Shown here in pieces: positions 44,928 to 53,741 of a stretch of DNA of 64,000 bases. Source of the stretch: Algicola sagamiensis DSM 14643 (lineage in GTDB: Bacteria > Pseudomonadota > Gammaproteobacteria > Enterobacterales > Alteromonadaceae); NCBI RefSeq assembly GCF_000374485.1, contig NZ_KB894491.1:122446-186445 (forward strand), in the 5' to 3' direction. Below the pieces are notes generated by a model. The model was not told the origin of the DNA and made no database searches. It saw only the letters and a list, made by a program, of their open reading frames with translations. The translations under genes were made by a program, and so were the position numbers. Each line of letters starts with the position of its first letter. Position 1 is the stretch's first letter.

Positions 44928-47045
44928 ATGGACTGTATTCTACAATCAGAAGCCGCTGAATGCGGTTTAGCCAGTATTGCCATGATCGCAGCTCATCATG
45001 GATATAAAACGGATTTAAATTTACTACGTCAACAATATCCACAAACGCTCAAAGGGTCTAACCTGCAACAGTTGATTGGAATCGCTGATAGTCTTGGGAT
45101 GGCAAGCCGGGCATTAAAGCTTGATATGGAGTTACTTCCACAGCTTAAACTCCCCTGCATCCTGCACTGGGATATGAATCACTTTGTTGTCTTAACAAAA
45201 GTGAAGAGAAACAGCCTCGTGATCATGGACCCAGCGGTTGGTAAACGTGAATTGTCACTTTCAGAAGCCAGCAAACATTTTACTGGCATTGCAATGGAAT
45301 TGACCCCAACAGCAGAATTTAAAAAAGCGGATGAGCGAGCCCAAGTCAAGTTATCCCAATTTTGGCAAAAGATCACCGGCATAAAACCCGCGCTCCTACA
45401 ATTACTCGGATTGTCTTTGATCTTACAACTTTTCGCATTGATCACTCCTTATTATATGCAGCTTGTCGTCGATGAAGTTGTGGTGAGTTATGACGATAAT
45501 CTGCTTCTCGTCCTTGCGCTTGGTTTTGGGTTTGTCAGTCTCTTTAATACGCTAACGACTGCCCTTCGAAGTTATGTCGTCGTCCATCTGAGCGCTTTAC
45601 TGAATATCCAATTGGCGACAAACCTCTTTCGCCACCTGCTTCGCCTTCCCTGTGACTATTTCGAAAAGCGCCATATGGGAGATGTTCTTTCCCGATTTAG
45701 CTCCTTGCAACAAATTAAAGAAATGCTCACCACAGGTGTTGTCGAGGCTGTAATCGATGGTTTGATGGCCATCACAACACTGATCATGTTATTTATCTAT
45801 AGTCCGAAGCTGGCCAGCATTGTCTTCGTTGCCATGATCATTTATCTGATGATACGACTCATTTGGTATCGCCCATTTAGAGCGGTATCAGAAGAATATA
45901 TCGTTGCTGGCGCAAAAGAACAGACTAACTTTATGGAAAATATTCGAGGCATTCAGACGATCAAACTCTTTAGCATTGAGTCAAAGCGCCAAGCCATGTG
46001 GCAAAATTTTTATACCGACGCGATTAATGCGAATGTGCGGATTGAACGACTCAAGGTCAATTATACCGTTGCTAATAACCTATTGTTTGGTTTGGAAAAT
46101 ATCATTGTCGTCTTTCTTGCCGCAATGGCGATTATGGAAAACAGCTTTACAATCGGTATGCTCACGGCATTTATGGCGTATAAATCGCAACTCACTCAGC
46201 GTTATGCAGCACTCGTTGAGCGCCTCATCGAATTCAAAATGCTTGGTCTGCATCTAAATCGATTGTCTGATATTACGCTGACCGAAGAAGAACAGCATAT
46301 TGAGGGCACACGGCAGCTCCAAATCACAGGTGAACTCAAACTCTCACAAATTACCTATCAATATTCTCCGAATGATCCGGAGTTATTCCAAGATCTCTCA
46401 TTATCTATCCCAGCAGGAGAGTCAATCGCAATCATCGGTCAATCGGGTTGTGGAAAAACCACCTTAATGAAAATCATGTTGGGCTTGTTGTTACCCGCTC
46501 GCGGCAGTATTGAAGTGGGTGGAGTTGATATTCGGCATTTAGGACAACGACAATATCGGAATCAGATTGCTGCGGTCATGCAGTCTGACGAACTGCTCTC
46601 TGGCTCTATCGCCGATAATATCAGTCAGTTTGATCCTGAGATTGATTTAGAAAAAGTTGCTCAAGTCGCTCAAATGGCCGCCATTTATGACGATATTAGT
46701 GCGATGCCAATGGGGTTCAATTCGTTAGTTGGCGACATGGGAACAACCCTTTCCGGTGGGCAAAAGCAACGTATTCTCCTCGCCCGGGCGCTCTATAAGG
46801 ATCCAAAGATCTTATTTTTAGATGAAGCGACCAGCCATTTAGATATTGGCGCAGAACAACTGGTCAATCATGCCGTTAAATCCTTAGACATTACCCGTGT
46901 GATCATTGCTCACCGTCCTGAAACCATGCGGATGGCTGATCGGATATTACACCTTCAAGATGGCCAATTGATTGACGTCACACAGGAAATAAAGCAGCAA
47001 AAAGCCGCCGCTGTGGTAACACCGCAAGATGCAGTCATCGCCTAA
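44928..47045 (+). CDS. C39 peptidase-containing ABC exporter (bacteriocin/peptide type)
   Basis: 705 residues. An N-terminal C39 peptidase (1-130) with LQSEAAECGLASIAMI (Cys 12 and the oxyanion Gln), catalytic His in WDMNHFVVL and Asp in IMDPAVGK. It is followed by six membrane segments (about 155-430) and an ATPase: Walker A IGQSGCGKTT, signature LSGGQKQR, Walker B ILFLDEATSHLD. Such proteins cleave double-glycine leaders while exporting peptides (CvaB/RaxB type). An in-frame stop at 44907 limits the N-terminus, so this start is firm. The HlyD-type partner begins 10 bases after its stop. Confidence 0.92.
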   Translation: MDCILQSEAAECGLASIAMIAAHHGYKTDLNLLRQQYPQTLKGSNLQQLIGIADSLGMASRALKLDMELLPQLKLPCILHWDMNHFVVLTKVKRNSLVIMDPAVGKRELSLSEASKHFTGIAMELTPTAEFKKADERAQVKLSQFWQKITGIKPALLQLLGLSLILQLFALITPYYMQLVVDEVVVSYDDNLLLVLALGFGFVSLFNTLTTALRSYVVVHLSALLNIQLATNLFRHLLRLPCDYFEKRHMGDVLSRFSSLQQIKEMLTTGVVEAVIDGLMAITTLIMLFIYSPKLASIVFVAMIIYLMIRLIWYRPFRAVSEEYIVAGAKEQTNFMENIRGIQTIKLFSIESKRQAMWQNFYTDAINANVRIERLKVNYTVANNLLFGLENIIVVFLAAMAIMENSFTIGMLTAFMAYKSQLTQRYAALVERLIEFKMLGLHLNRLSDITLTEEEQHIEGTRQLQITGELKLSQITYQYSPNDPELFQDLSLSIPAGESIAIIGQSGCGKTTLMKIMLGLLLPARGSIEVGGVDIRHLGQRQYRNQIAAVMQSDELLSGSIADNISQFDPEIDLEKVAQVAQMAAIYDDISAMPMGFNSLVGDMGTTLSGGQKQRILLARALYKDPKILFLDEATSHLDIGAEQLVNHAVKSLDITRVIIAHRPETMRMADRILHLQDGQLIDVTQEIKQQKAAAVVTPQDAVIA

Positions 47046-47055
47046 GGAGCCAAAG

Positions 47056-48294
47056 ATGTCCCTATTCCGAAAAGAAGCGCTTGAGCAAAGTTACCAACGC
47101 TTATGGGGAAATGTCACCATTAGCCAGCCACTGAGTTATAAGGTGTTATCAGCCTGCACAATGATGGCTGTAGTTATCATGGGTATTTTCTTATTTACGA
47201 GCGACTTCCACAGAAAAGAGCGAGTGCGAGGTTACCTTGTCCCTTCAGAAGGCGTCATTAAACTTTACTCCCCAGAGCGCGCTTACGTGACCCATATTAA
47301 TGTCAACGAAGGTCAACAAGTACAGCCTGAGGATGTTTTATTTACGCTGGAGATGAAACGCACCCTTTCCAATGGACTGGATATGCATCAATCCAGTGTT
47401 CACGAACTCAACAGTCAAATTCGACTCCTCAACACTCAGATTGAAAGTGATCGTTTACTGTATGACTCACAAAAAACAGAACTCACGCTTCAGTTGAAAA
47501 ACCTTCAACTACAAGCAACACATATTCAATCTCAGATCACTTTCATTCAAGATCGGATCACACTTGTTGAACATCGAATCAATAACTATGAGAAACTCAG
47601 CAAGCGCGGCTTATTGGATCAATATTCAAAAGAACAACAACAAGAGCTTCGATTAAGCCTCAATCAGGACAAAGGAGAACTAGAGGCGTTGCAGGTCCAA
47701 GTTGCACAAAAAATTCAGACCAATCAAACTGCTTTAGCGCGCCTGCCACTGGAAAAGCAAAAGTCAGAGCAAACGCTACAACTTCAAATTTCAGAAAGAC
47801 AACAGCAACTCATTCAACAACAAAGCCTGTCAAAAATTCAAATCAAAGCGCAAAAAGCTGGACGTGTCACAGCTATCCTTGCAAAAGAGGGCCAGCTTGT
47901 CGCTGCTGATGCATTGCTTGCAAGCGTGATCCCCAAAACCGCATCTTTATATGCTGAGCTATTGATACCGACACGTGCATTTGGGTTTGTCCGTGCAGGG
48001 CAAACAACGCGCCTTAAATTCGATGCTTTTCCTTACCAAAAATTTGGCATTTTAAATGGTGAGTTGTTCGAAACCTCACAAGTGATTTTATTACCCAATG
48101 AGGTCAACCTCCCTATTGAGCTGCAAGAACCGATGTACAAAGTGAAAGTTCACCTGCCACAACAAACCATCCAAGCCTATGGGGAAGAGATGCCCCTTCA
48201 AGCTGGTATGCTGTTGGAAGCTGATGTGCTTTTAGAAAAACGCTCGGTTGGAGAGTGGTTGATTGAACCATTATTGAGTTTGAAAGGAACTTGA
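47056..48294 (+). CDS. HlyD-family periplasmic adaptor of the peptide exporter
   Basis: 412 residues from ATG 47056, preceded by AAGGAG. A single N-terminal membrane segment (about 30-52), a lipoyl-like domain (PERAYVTHINVNEGQQVQPE), a long coiled coil (about 110-260, Gln-rich) and the second lipoyl half (IKAQKAGRVTAILAKEGQLV). It connects the C39 ABC exporter to an outer-membrane channel such as TolC, not encoded here. CvaA/RaxA type. No peptide substrate gene is visible on either side. Confidence 0.9.
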   Translation: MSLFRKEALEQSYQRLWGNVTISQPLSYKVLSACTMMAVVIMGIFLFTSDFHRKERVRGYLVPSEGVIKLYSPERAYVTHINVNEGQQVQPEDVLFTLEMKRTLSNGLDMHQSSVHELNSQIRLLNTQIESDRLLYDSQKTELTLQLKNLQLQATHIQSQITFIQDRITLVEHRINNYEKLSKRGLLDQYSKEQQQELRLSLNQDKGELEALQVQVAQKIQTNQTALARLPLEKQKSEQTLQLQISERQQQLIQQQSLSKIQIKAQKAGRVTAILAKEGQLVAADALLASVIPKTASLYAELLIPTRAFGFVRAGQTTRLKFDAFPYQKFGILNGELFETSQVILLPNEVNLPIELQEPMYKVKVHLPQQTIQAYGEEMPLQAGMLLEADVLLEKRSVGEWLIEPLLSLKGT

Positions 48295-48347
48295 ATACTG
48301 ATTGAGTATCGATGACTGGCACAGTTCCTTTGCGCTTTCTTAGTCAG

Positions 48348-48509
48348 TTAAAGAATGTACTGCGTTAAGTGGTCTTTATAACGTGATACCAACGCTTCAA
48401 AATCAGGTTGTCGAATAATATTCATCGCATGAAAACTCGGTATGCATTTCATACTTATATACTGTTGAGCCAAGTGAAACCTACGATGTTGGATTATTTC
48501 TAGCCTATG
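48348..48509 (-). pseudogene. Open-frame fragment, minus strand, unknown origin
   Basis: 53 codons are open between a stop upstream and the stop at 48348. Part of it reads like protein (CIPSFHAMNIIRQPDFEALV and SRYKDHLTQYIL), but no family is recognised and only ATG 48452 could start it. It overlaps a plus-strand LysR-like fragment, so at least one is decayed sequence. Confidence 0.25.
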
Positions 48510-48610
48510 TCAAAGAAAAACGCAGTGTAAAGCGGATCCAAGTCGTGATTGAGTTTTTGGTTGAGGTGTTAAAAGAGAGGCTTCAATCTAAATCTTCCGT
48601 CGGCCAATAA
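48440..48610 (+). pseudogene. C-terminal remnant of a LysR-family regulator
   Basis: A frame open to a stop at 48608 encodes a LysR-like effector-domain end: ETYDVGLFLAYVKEKRSV followed by IQVVIEFLVEVLKERL, the pattern of the last strand and helix. No start codon or N-terminal helix-turn-helix is present. It overlaps the 3' end of ycgN on the other strand by 28 bases. Probably a degraded gene. Confidence 0.45.
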
Positions 48611-49074
48611 GCGATATAATCCACGTAATCTTCTAGATCGACTTCCGCATCAGAAACAGTTTTCCCCCGGACAGACATACCTGCGCGGTGCATAGCGGTT
48701 TTCTTGCCTTTATTGAGCAGTGGATGCCAGGAAGGTAAGCCTCGACCTTCTTGAAGACGGCGATAGCTACAGCTGGGTGGCATATAAAAAACATCAGACA
48801 GGTTTTCTTTCGTGAGCTTGACGCAATCAGGAACAAGCACAGTTCTTGTCTTATAGCAGGTACATGCACATTGCTTGGTATTGAGATACTGACAAACGAC
48901 CGAGGTGAAATAAATCGTTTCTCCATCGTTGATATAGTCTGTTGTCCCTTTTTCTTCTGAGTCATCAATCACTTTTTGCAAACAGCATTTACCACACCCA
49001 TCACAAATAGCTTCCCATTCTTGATCAGACATCTCATCCAGTGTTTTGTTTTCCCAGAAGTTTTGTTCCAACAT
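48583..49074 (-). CDS. ycgN: YcgN family cysteine-cluster protein
   Basis: 163 residues, UPF0260. The family cluster is CDGCGKCCLQK at about 24-34, then CQYLNTKQCACTCY and MPPSCSYRRLQEGRGL. It is expected to bind metal, possibly an iron-sulfur centre, in the cytoplasm. In E. coli ycgN sits near ycgL and minC, as here, with a transglycosylase gene inserted between. Function is not known. Confidence 0.93.
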   Translation of the reverse strand: MLEQNFWENKTLDEMSDQEWEAICDGCGKCCLQKVIDDSEEKGTTDYINDGETIYFTSVVCQYLNTKQCACTCYKTRTVLVPDCVKLTKENLSDVFYMPPSCSYRRLQEGRGLPSWHPLLNKGKKTAMHRAGMSVRGKTVSDAEVDLEDYVDYIAYWPTEDLD

Positions 49075-49104
49075 AGACTCTACCGCTTTTGACTAATCTC
49101 ATAA

Positions 49105-49134
49105 AAAAACAGCGCCTGAGACGCTGTTTTTCTT
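49105..49134. terminator. Terminator between the transglycosylase gene and ycgN
   Basis: A 10-bp stem AAAAACAGCG (49105-49114) pairing with 49122-49131, loop of 7. A and T runs on both sides. It stops minus-strand transcription after the transglycosylase. Confidence 0.75.
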
Positions 49135-49179
49135 ATTCTGCCAAGGATCAAATAAACCAGAACCTTGTCATGTTCTGAT

Positions 49180-50211
49180 CTATTTCATCGCTGGGTACTT
49201 AATTCTATCAGAAAGTAATCCAACAGAGGCAACAAAATAATAGGAACGATTCCAGTGCATCAGCGTTTTAAAGTTATCGTAAGCCAGATAGGCACGCCCT
49301 TTACGATCATCTGGAACAATCAAAGTCGCTTTGATATCGACTGTCGGCAGTTGATTCCCGTCCATTCGACGAAGCCCTAAATCATTCCAGTCTTTCAGCG
49401 AACGCTTCGTCTCATTCCAACGTTGATTCCACAACTTTTTATTGCTGCGCTCTTTGGTCATCACCAAAGTATCATTTAAGTCTGTTGGCAGCTTCACTTG
49501 ACGGCCCCAGGTCATCGCATCATTCCAACCTTCAGACTTTAAGTAATTCGCAATGGATGCAAATGCATCTTTCTGATTTCCCCAAATATCTTTTTTCCCA
49601 TCACCGTCATAATCAACTGCATAGGCTAAGAATGAAGAAGGCATGAACTGTGTTTGCCCCATAGCACCAGCCCAAGAGCCAATAAACTTATCTTGAGAAA
49701 TATGGTCTTGATCCAGAATCTTTAATGCTGCCCATAGTTCTCTCTTAAACAATGCCTCACGACGCCCGTCATAAGCCAATGTGACTAGAGAGTCGACCAC
49801 CTTATGTTTTCCCTGAATACGACCAAAGTTGGTTTCCAGACCCCACAGTGCCACAATAAAGCGCGGTTGAACACCAAACTTTTTACCAATTTCCTGTAGA
49901 AGTTTCTCATGTTTTTTAAACTTCTCTCGTGCTTGTTTAACCTTCCACTCAGGAACGCGCGTATTCAGATAACGCTCCAGCGTCAATTTAAATTCTGCTT
50001 GATTTTTATCGGCCTTTACAATTCGCTTGCGATAGGATACTTGGGAAAAAACCTGATCCACCCACTGTGCTGAATAGCCTTTTTCGATGGCTTCTTTTTT
50101 TAAACCACCTACATAATCCGCGAATGAAGGTTTTTCTGCGGCCAGCAGCGGCGTAGCTCCAAAGAGAACAACGCTCAGACCAGCCCATTTGATAAGGTGA
50201 CGTAGAGACAC
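49180..50211 (-). CDS. Lytic murein transglycosylase, MltB family
   Basis: 343 residues from GTG 50211, chosen because GGAG lies 7 bases upstream and it opens a signal peptide (LIKWAGLSVVLFGATPLLAA); ATG 50301 would sit inside ycgL. Catalytic Glu is in LWGLETNFGRIQGKH; other signs are SWAGAMGQTQFMPSSFLAYA and YDGDGKKDIW. It cleaves peptidoglycan between MurNAc and GlcNAc, forming 1,6-anhydro ends in the periplasm. It has no lipobox, so it is probably soluble. The ycgL stop is one base upstream of this start. Confidence 0.92.
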   Translation of the reverse strand: MSLRHLIKWAGLSVVLFGATPLLAAEKPSFADYVGGLKKEAIEKGYSAQWVDQVFSQVSYRKRIVKADKNQAEFKLTLERYLNTRVPEWKVKQAREKFKKHEKLLQEIGKKFGVQPRFIVALWGLETNFGRIQGKHKVVDSLVTLAYDGRREALFKRELWAALKILDQDHISQDKFIGSWAGAMGQTQFMPSSFLAYAVDYDGDGKKDIWGNQKDAFASIANYLKSEGWNDAMTWGRQVKLPTDLNDTLVMTKERSNKKLWNQRWNETKRSLKDWNDLGLRRMDGNQLPTVDIKATLIVPDDRKGRAYLAYDNFKTLMHWNRSYYFVASVGLLSDRIKYPAMK

Positions 50212-50212
50212 T

Positions 50213-50500
50213 TTATTGCTCCGTTGTTTTGACTTTATTTTGTGCTTTGAATTCGTCCAACAGGTTTTCCTTTGGTGGGGGTATCTGTAGATAATACCCA
50301 TCCGCTTCTAAAGCCTGTCGAACTTTATCGATATCTGCCGTTCCCAGTTGCGTTTTTTGTGCAATGGAAAACGTCATTATATGTAAAGCTTGACCAAACA
50401 TTTCGAGTAAAGTTTCTGGCACTTTACTAAAATCATTTCGTTTCGTGATAAAGAGATACGTTTCATCCCGTTTGGATGATTTATAAACTGAACACAACAT
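50213..50500 (-). CDS. ycgL: YcgL domain protein
   Basis: 95 residues, the usual YcgL length. It opens MLCSVYKSSKRDETYLFI and contains the ALEADGYYLQIPPPKENLL block of the family. Cytoplasmic, function unknown. It is immediately upstream of, and coupled to, the transglycosylase, and divergent from minC, as in E. coli. Confidence 0.93.
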   Translation of the reverse strand: MLCSVYKSSKRDETYLFITKRNDFSKVPETLLEMFGQALHIMTFSIAQKTQLGTADIDKVRQALEADGYYLQIPPPKENLLDEFKAQNKVKTTEQ

Positions 50501-50613
50501 AATTTACTGCAAACCTAGGCTATACTTGCGTATGACTGGGCCAAAATATAACATGTAGCAATAGAATTGCCAGAGCCAAATTGGCCTGATAATAAAAAGA
50601 CTGAAATATTTTT

Positions 50614-51321
50614 TTGGGTTACGCGCATATGCCACTTCGAATCATTGAGTTGAAAGGATCACTCTTTACCTTGTCTGTTGTCAAAATTTACAGTGACAGC
50701 CTGGAGCTCATCTCAAGTTCTCTATCAAAAAAACTCGCCAGTGCACCAAACTTTTTTGCAAATGCGCCTATGGTCGCTGACCTGGAAAAGGTCGATGACA
50801 CGTTTCCTCTTAGTGAGCTCGTTGCTTTGTTTTCAGAATTCAATCTTGTTCTGGTTGGTATTACCCATGCGAGCGAACAACAAAAGTCGTATGCAAGTAC
50901 CCATGGATTAGCAGTATTAAATGCAGGGAAAACAGCCCCCGAATCTACAGAAAAGCCTGAAATACCACCCGATGCGACAAACGCCCCTGCTTTTGTTGCC
51001 AGCAAAATCGTGCGTGGAAACGTCCGTTCAGGCCAACAGGTCTATGCAGCAGATACGGATTTGATTATTACAGGGAGTGTCAGTGCTGGAGCGGAAGTGA
51101 TCGCAGATGGTGATATCCACGTACACGGTGCGCTCCGTGGTCGTGCAATTGCTGGGGCGAAACTCAATCCACACGCCCGTATCATTTGCCAAAATATGCA
51201 GGCAGAATTGATTTCAATCGCAGGGAATTACCTTCTCAGTGATTCTATCAATTCCGATTTATGGCAACAGGCTGCATTAGTCGAATTAAACGACGGAAAA
51301 ATTTTAATTTCCGCTTTGTAA
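50614..51321 (+). CDS. minC: Septum site-determining protein MinC
   Basis: 230 residues from ATG 50629, or 235 from an in-frame TTG at 50614; neither has a clear ribosome site. The N-terminal FtsZ-inhibitory domain is about 1-100, a linker (TAPESTEKPEIPPD), then the C-terminal beta-helix domain with VRGNVRSGQQVYA and GDIHVHGALRGRAIAGA. Blocks polar septation together with MinD. First gene of minCDE. Confidence 0.95.
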   Translation: MGYAHMPLRIIELKGSLFTLSVVKIYSDSLELISSSLSKKLASAPNFFANAPMVADLEKVDDTFPLSELVALFSEFNLVLVGITHASEQQKSYASTHGLAVLNAGKTAPESTEKPEIPPDATNAPAFVASKIVRGNVRSGQQVYAADTDLIITGSVSAGAEVIADGDIHVHGALRGRAIAGAKLNPHARIICQNMQAELISIAGNYLLSDSINSDLWQQAALVELNDGKILISAL

Positions 51322-51338
51322 GTAAAGGAAAAATAAAA

Positions 51339-52148
51339 ATGGCCAAGATAATCGTAGTGACATCCGGGAAGGGCGGTGTTGGTAAAACCACCTCCAGCGC
51401 TGCCATTGGCACCGGACTCGCATTAAAAGGACATAGCACAGTCATTGTGGACTTCGACATCGGGTTACGCAATCTTGATCTGGTTATGGGCTGCGAACGT
51501 CGTGTAGTCTATGATTTTGTCAACGTAATCAATGGAGAGGCAAACCTTAACCAGGCACTCATCAAAGATAAACGTGTCAATAATCTCTATATTTTACCAG
51601 CATCACAAACACGCGATAAAGATGCTCTCACGCGCGATGGGGTTGGTAAAGTTCTTGAAGAACTCAAAGAAAACTTCGACTACATTATTTGTGACTCTCC
51701 TGCGGGGATCGAGACTGGCGCATTAATGGCGCTTTACTATGCAGATGAAGCAATCGTCACCACGAATCCAGAAGTATCTTCTGTTCGTGACTCTGATCGT
51801 ATCCTTGGTATCTTGCATAGTAAATCGAACCGTGCAGAACGCAATATGGATCCGATCAAAGAGCATTTGCTATTAACGCGTTATCATCCCGAACGTGTTG
51901 CAAAAGGCGAAATGCTCAGCGTCGATGACGTCAAAGAAATCCTCGCAATTCCCCTCCTTGGCGTGATCCCAGAATCACAATCAGTCTTGAATGCATCAAA
52001 CTCAGGTTGCCCTGTCATTCTAGATGAAGAAAGCGATGCTGGAATGGCGTATAGCGATGCGATTGAACGTTTACTCGGTGAAACCATCGATTTCCGGTTT
52101 TTGACAGCCGAGAAAAAAGGAATTTTTAAAAGAATCTTTGGAGGATAG
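51339..52148 (+). CDS. minD: Septum site-determining ATPase MinD
   Basis: 269 residues from ATG 51339 with AAAGGA upstream. Deviant Walker [12 protein letters not shown], then [22 protein letters not shown]. The C-terminus [11 protein letters not shown] is the amphipathic membrane-targeting helix. Recruits MinC and is released by MinE. 17 bases after minC. Confidence 0.97.
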   Translation: MAKIIVVTSGKGGVGKTTSSAAIGTGLALKGHSTVIVDFDIGLRNLDLVMGCERRVVYDFVNVINGEANLNQALIKDKRVNNLYILPASQTRDKDALTRDGVGKVLEELKENFDYIICDSPAGIETGALMALYYADEAIVTTNPEVSSVRDSDRILGILHSKSNRAERNMDPIKEHLLLTRYHPERVAKGEMLSVDDVKEILAIPLLGVIPESQSVLNASNSGCPVILDEESDAGMAYSDAIERLLGETIDFRFLTAEKKGIFKRIFGG

Positions 52149-52152
52149 CCCT

Positions 52153-52416
52153 ATGTCATTGCTGGATTACTTTCGATCTTCTGCAAAGCCAACGGCAAAT
52201 ATTGCAAAAGAACGACTGCAAATCATCGTCGCCCATGAGCGCAAACAACGTCATGGGCCTGATTACTTACCACAGTTGAAGCAAGATATACTCGAGGTGA
52301 TCCGCCGTTATGTCAGTATTTCGGAGGATCAAGTTTCGGTTCAACTAGAGCAAAAAGAGGATGATTTATCAGTCCTAGAGCTGAATGTTGCCTTACCCGA
52401 AGAGAGAAGTGCTTAG
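52153..52416 (+). CDS. minE: Cell-division topological specificity factor MinE
   Basis: 87 residues from ATG 52153, with GGAGG about 8 bases upstream. It opens [20 protein letters not shown] and has the MinD-contact segment [20 protein letters not shown]. Stimulates MinD ATPase and produces pole-to-pole oscillation. It starts 4 bases after minD. Confidence 0.96.
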   Translation: MSLLDYFRSSAKPTANIAKERLQIIVAHERKQRHGPDYLPQLKQDILEVIRRYVSISEDQVSVQLEQKEDDLSVLELNVALPEERSA

Positions 52417-52446
52417 GCAAAGTCTTCTCGCTTACAAATAAGAAAG

Positions 52447-52480
52447 TGACTCACGTTTCATCGTGAGTCATTTCCTTTTC
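52447..52480. terminator. Hairpin between minE and rnd
   Basis: A 9-bp stem (52447-52455 with 52462-52470) and 6-base loop that overlaps the last codons of rnd. On the plus strand it is followed by a T-rich tract, so it can end the minCDE transcript. Confidence 0.6.
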
Positions 52481-53599
52481 TAAAACTCGACCCGCAACTT
52501 CATAACGCCAGCCATGGAGAAGATCCGGCTTTTTCCATTCTTGATGACGTACTTCAGGATTGAGTTGCCAAAAATATGCGATCAGCTGATTAATTTGCTT
52601 TTTCGAAGCAATCGCAGTTTCCGGAATATTCAGTGCTTTCGCACATTCTTGGATCATGTGTTTCAAATGTTTGAGCGTCTTTTTATAGTCTGGATACTCA
52701 ATCAACCTTGATACAACAGGCGGGCAATGCTCTGGTGGCACATCTTTACCACGCTCAACACACGCTAGCACTTCTTTTGTGTATTTATGCAGGCGATCGC
52801 TCATTAACCCTGGAATATTCCTCAAGCTCTTTTCATTTCCCGGACGTCTTTGCGCAATCAAACTTAAGTTATGTTCTTTGACGATGACTGAGGGCGTCAG
52901 GTCAATTTCTCTTGATAACTCCTCTCGCCAAATCGCTAACTCTCGTAAAATTGCTAATTCCCTTGGTTTCAGCTGCCAACTATTTTTTACATCAAAGTAC
53001 AAACAAGACAATGGGATCTCACGGCTTTTCTTTTGCGTGATCAGTGCCCCTTCAGCGAGGACATAGTCCAGCAATTCTTTTTCTTCCAATAGTGCTTTTT
53101 GTTTGAGAAATATATCCAATAGATACAAAACATCCGCGGCAGCATATTTAAGCTGCGCGTCCGTCAGTGGCCTTGCTAACCAGTCGGTTCTCGCTTCCTC
53201 TTTCGACAGACTCACACCGAGATGTTTCTCCACCAAAAAACCATAACCCAACGACGGGCCTTCCCCTAGAAAGTTAGCAGCAACTTGTGTATCGAATAAT
53301 GGGGTTGGCATCTTGCCAGAAACGGCTCTAATTGCTTCAAGATCTTCTGAGCAGGAGTGAAGGACTTTTAATAGCCCTTCCTCCTCCATCAAAGACCAAA
53401 GAGGAGATAAATCATCGATATTTAAGGGATCAACCAAGGCAATGTTCTGCCCATCGTTGAGTTGGATCAGACCCAAAGCTGGGGAACGGCGCTGATCACG
53501 AATAAACTCTGTATCCATCATGAGATAGGATTGCTTTTGAGCTGCCTGGCAATACGCAGTCAATTCCTCTTGTGTTGTAATGACACGAAAGTCCAACAT
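52451..53599 (-). CDS. rnd: Ribonuclease D
   Basis: 382 residues. A DEDD 3'-5' exonuclease (1-170): MDTEFIRDQRRSPALGLIQL gives the first acidic pair, and YAAADVLYLL near 150 holds the last Tyr-x(3)-Asp. HRDC domains follow (about 205-290 and 300-365). It trims tRNA 3' ends. Rnd-fadD adjacency is conserved in enterobacteria and here. Confidence 0.94.
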   Translation of the reverse strand: MLDFRVITTQEELTAYCQAAQKQSYLMMDTEFIRDQRRSPALGLIQLNDGQNIALVDPLNIDDLSPLWSLMEEEGLLKVLHSCSEDLEAIRAVSGKMPTPLFDTQVAANFLGEGPSLGYGFLVEKHLGVSLSKEEARTDWLARPLTDAQLKYAAADVLYLLDIFLKQKALLEEKELLDYVLAEGALITQKKSREIPLSCLYFDVKNSWQLKPRELAILRELAIWREELSREIDLTPSVIVKEHNLSLIAQRRPGNEKSLRNIPGLMSDRLHKYTKEVLACVERGKDVPPEHCPPVVSRLIEYPDYKKTLKHLKHMIQECAKALNIPETAIASKKQINQLIAYFWQLNPEVRHQEWKKPDLLHGWRYEVAGRVLEKEMTHDET

Positions 53600-53741
53600 C
53601 GACTCCTTCTTTTACGACAAATTCTTCAGATAAAAAGAAAGGATGAAAAGCGCATTTTACTCAGTCTCCTCCCTGAGTCTATGTCTCCCCACCCTTCTAT
53701 TCGAGGTATCATGGGTACCTCTTTATTTTTTGACGCAGGTG

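Noticed and set aside
38485..48610. Accessory stretch considered as a prophage or genomic island
   Set aside because: No integrase, transposase, structural phage gene or flanking direct repeat was seen; only the gene content looks accessory.
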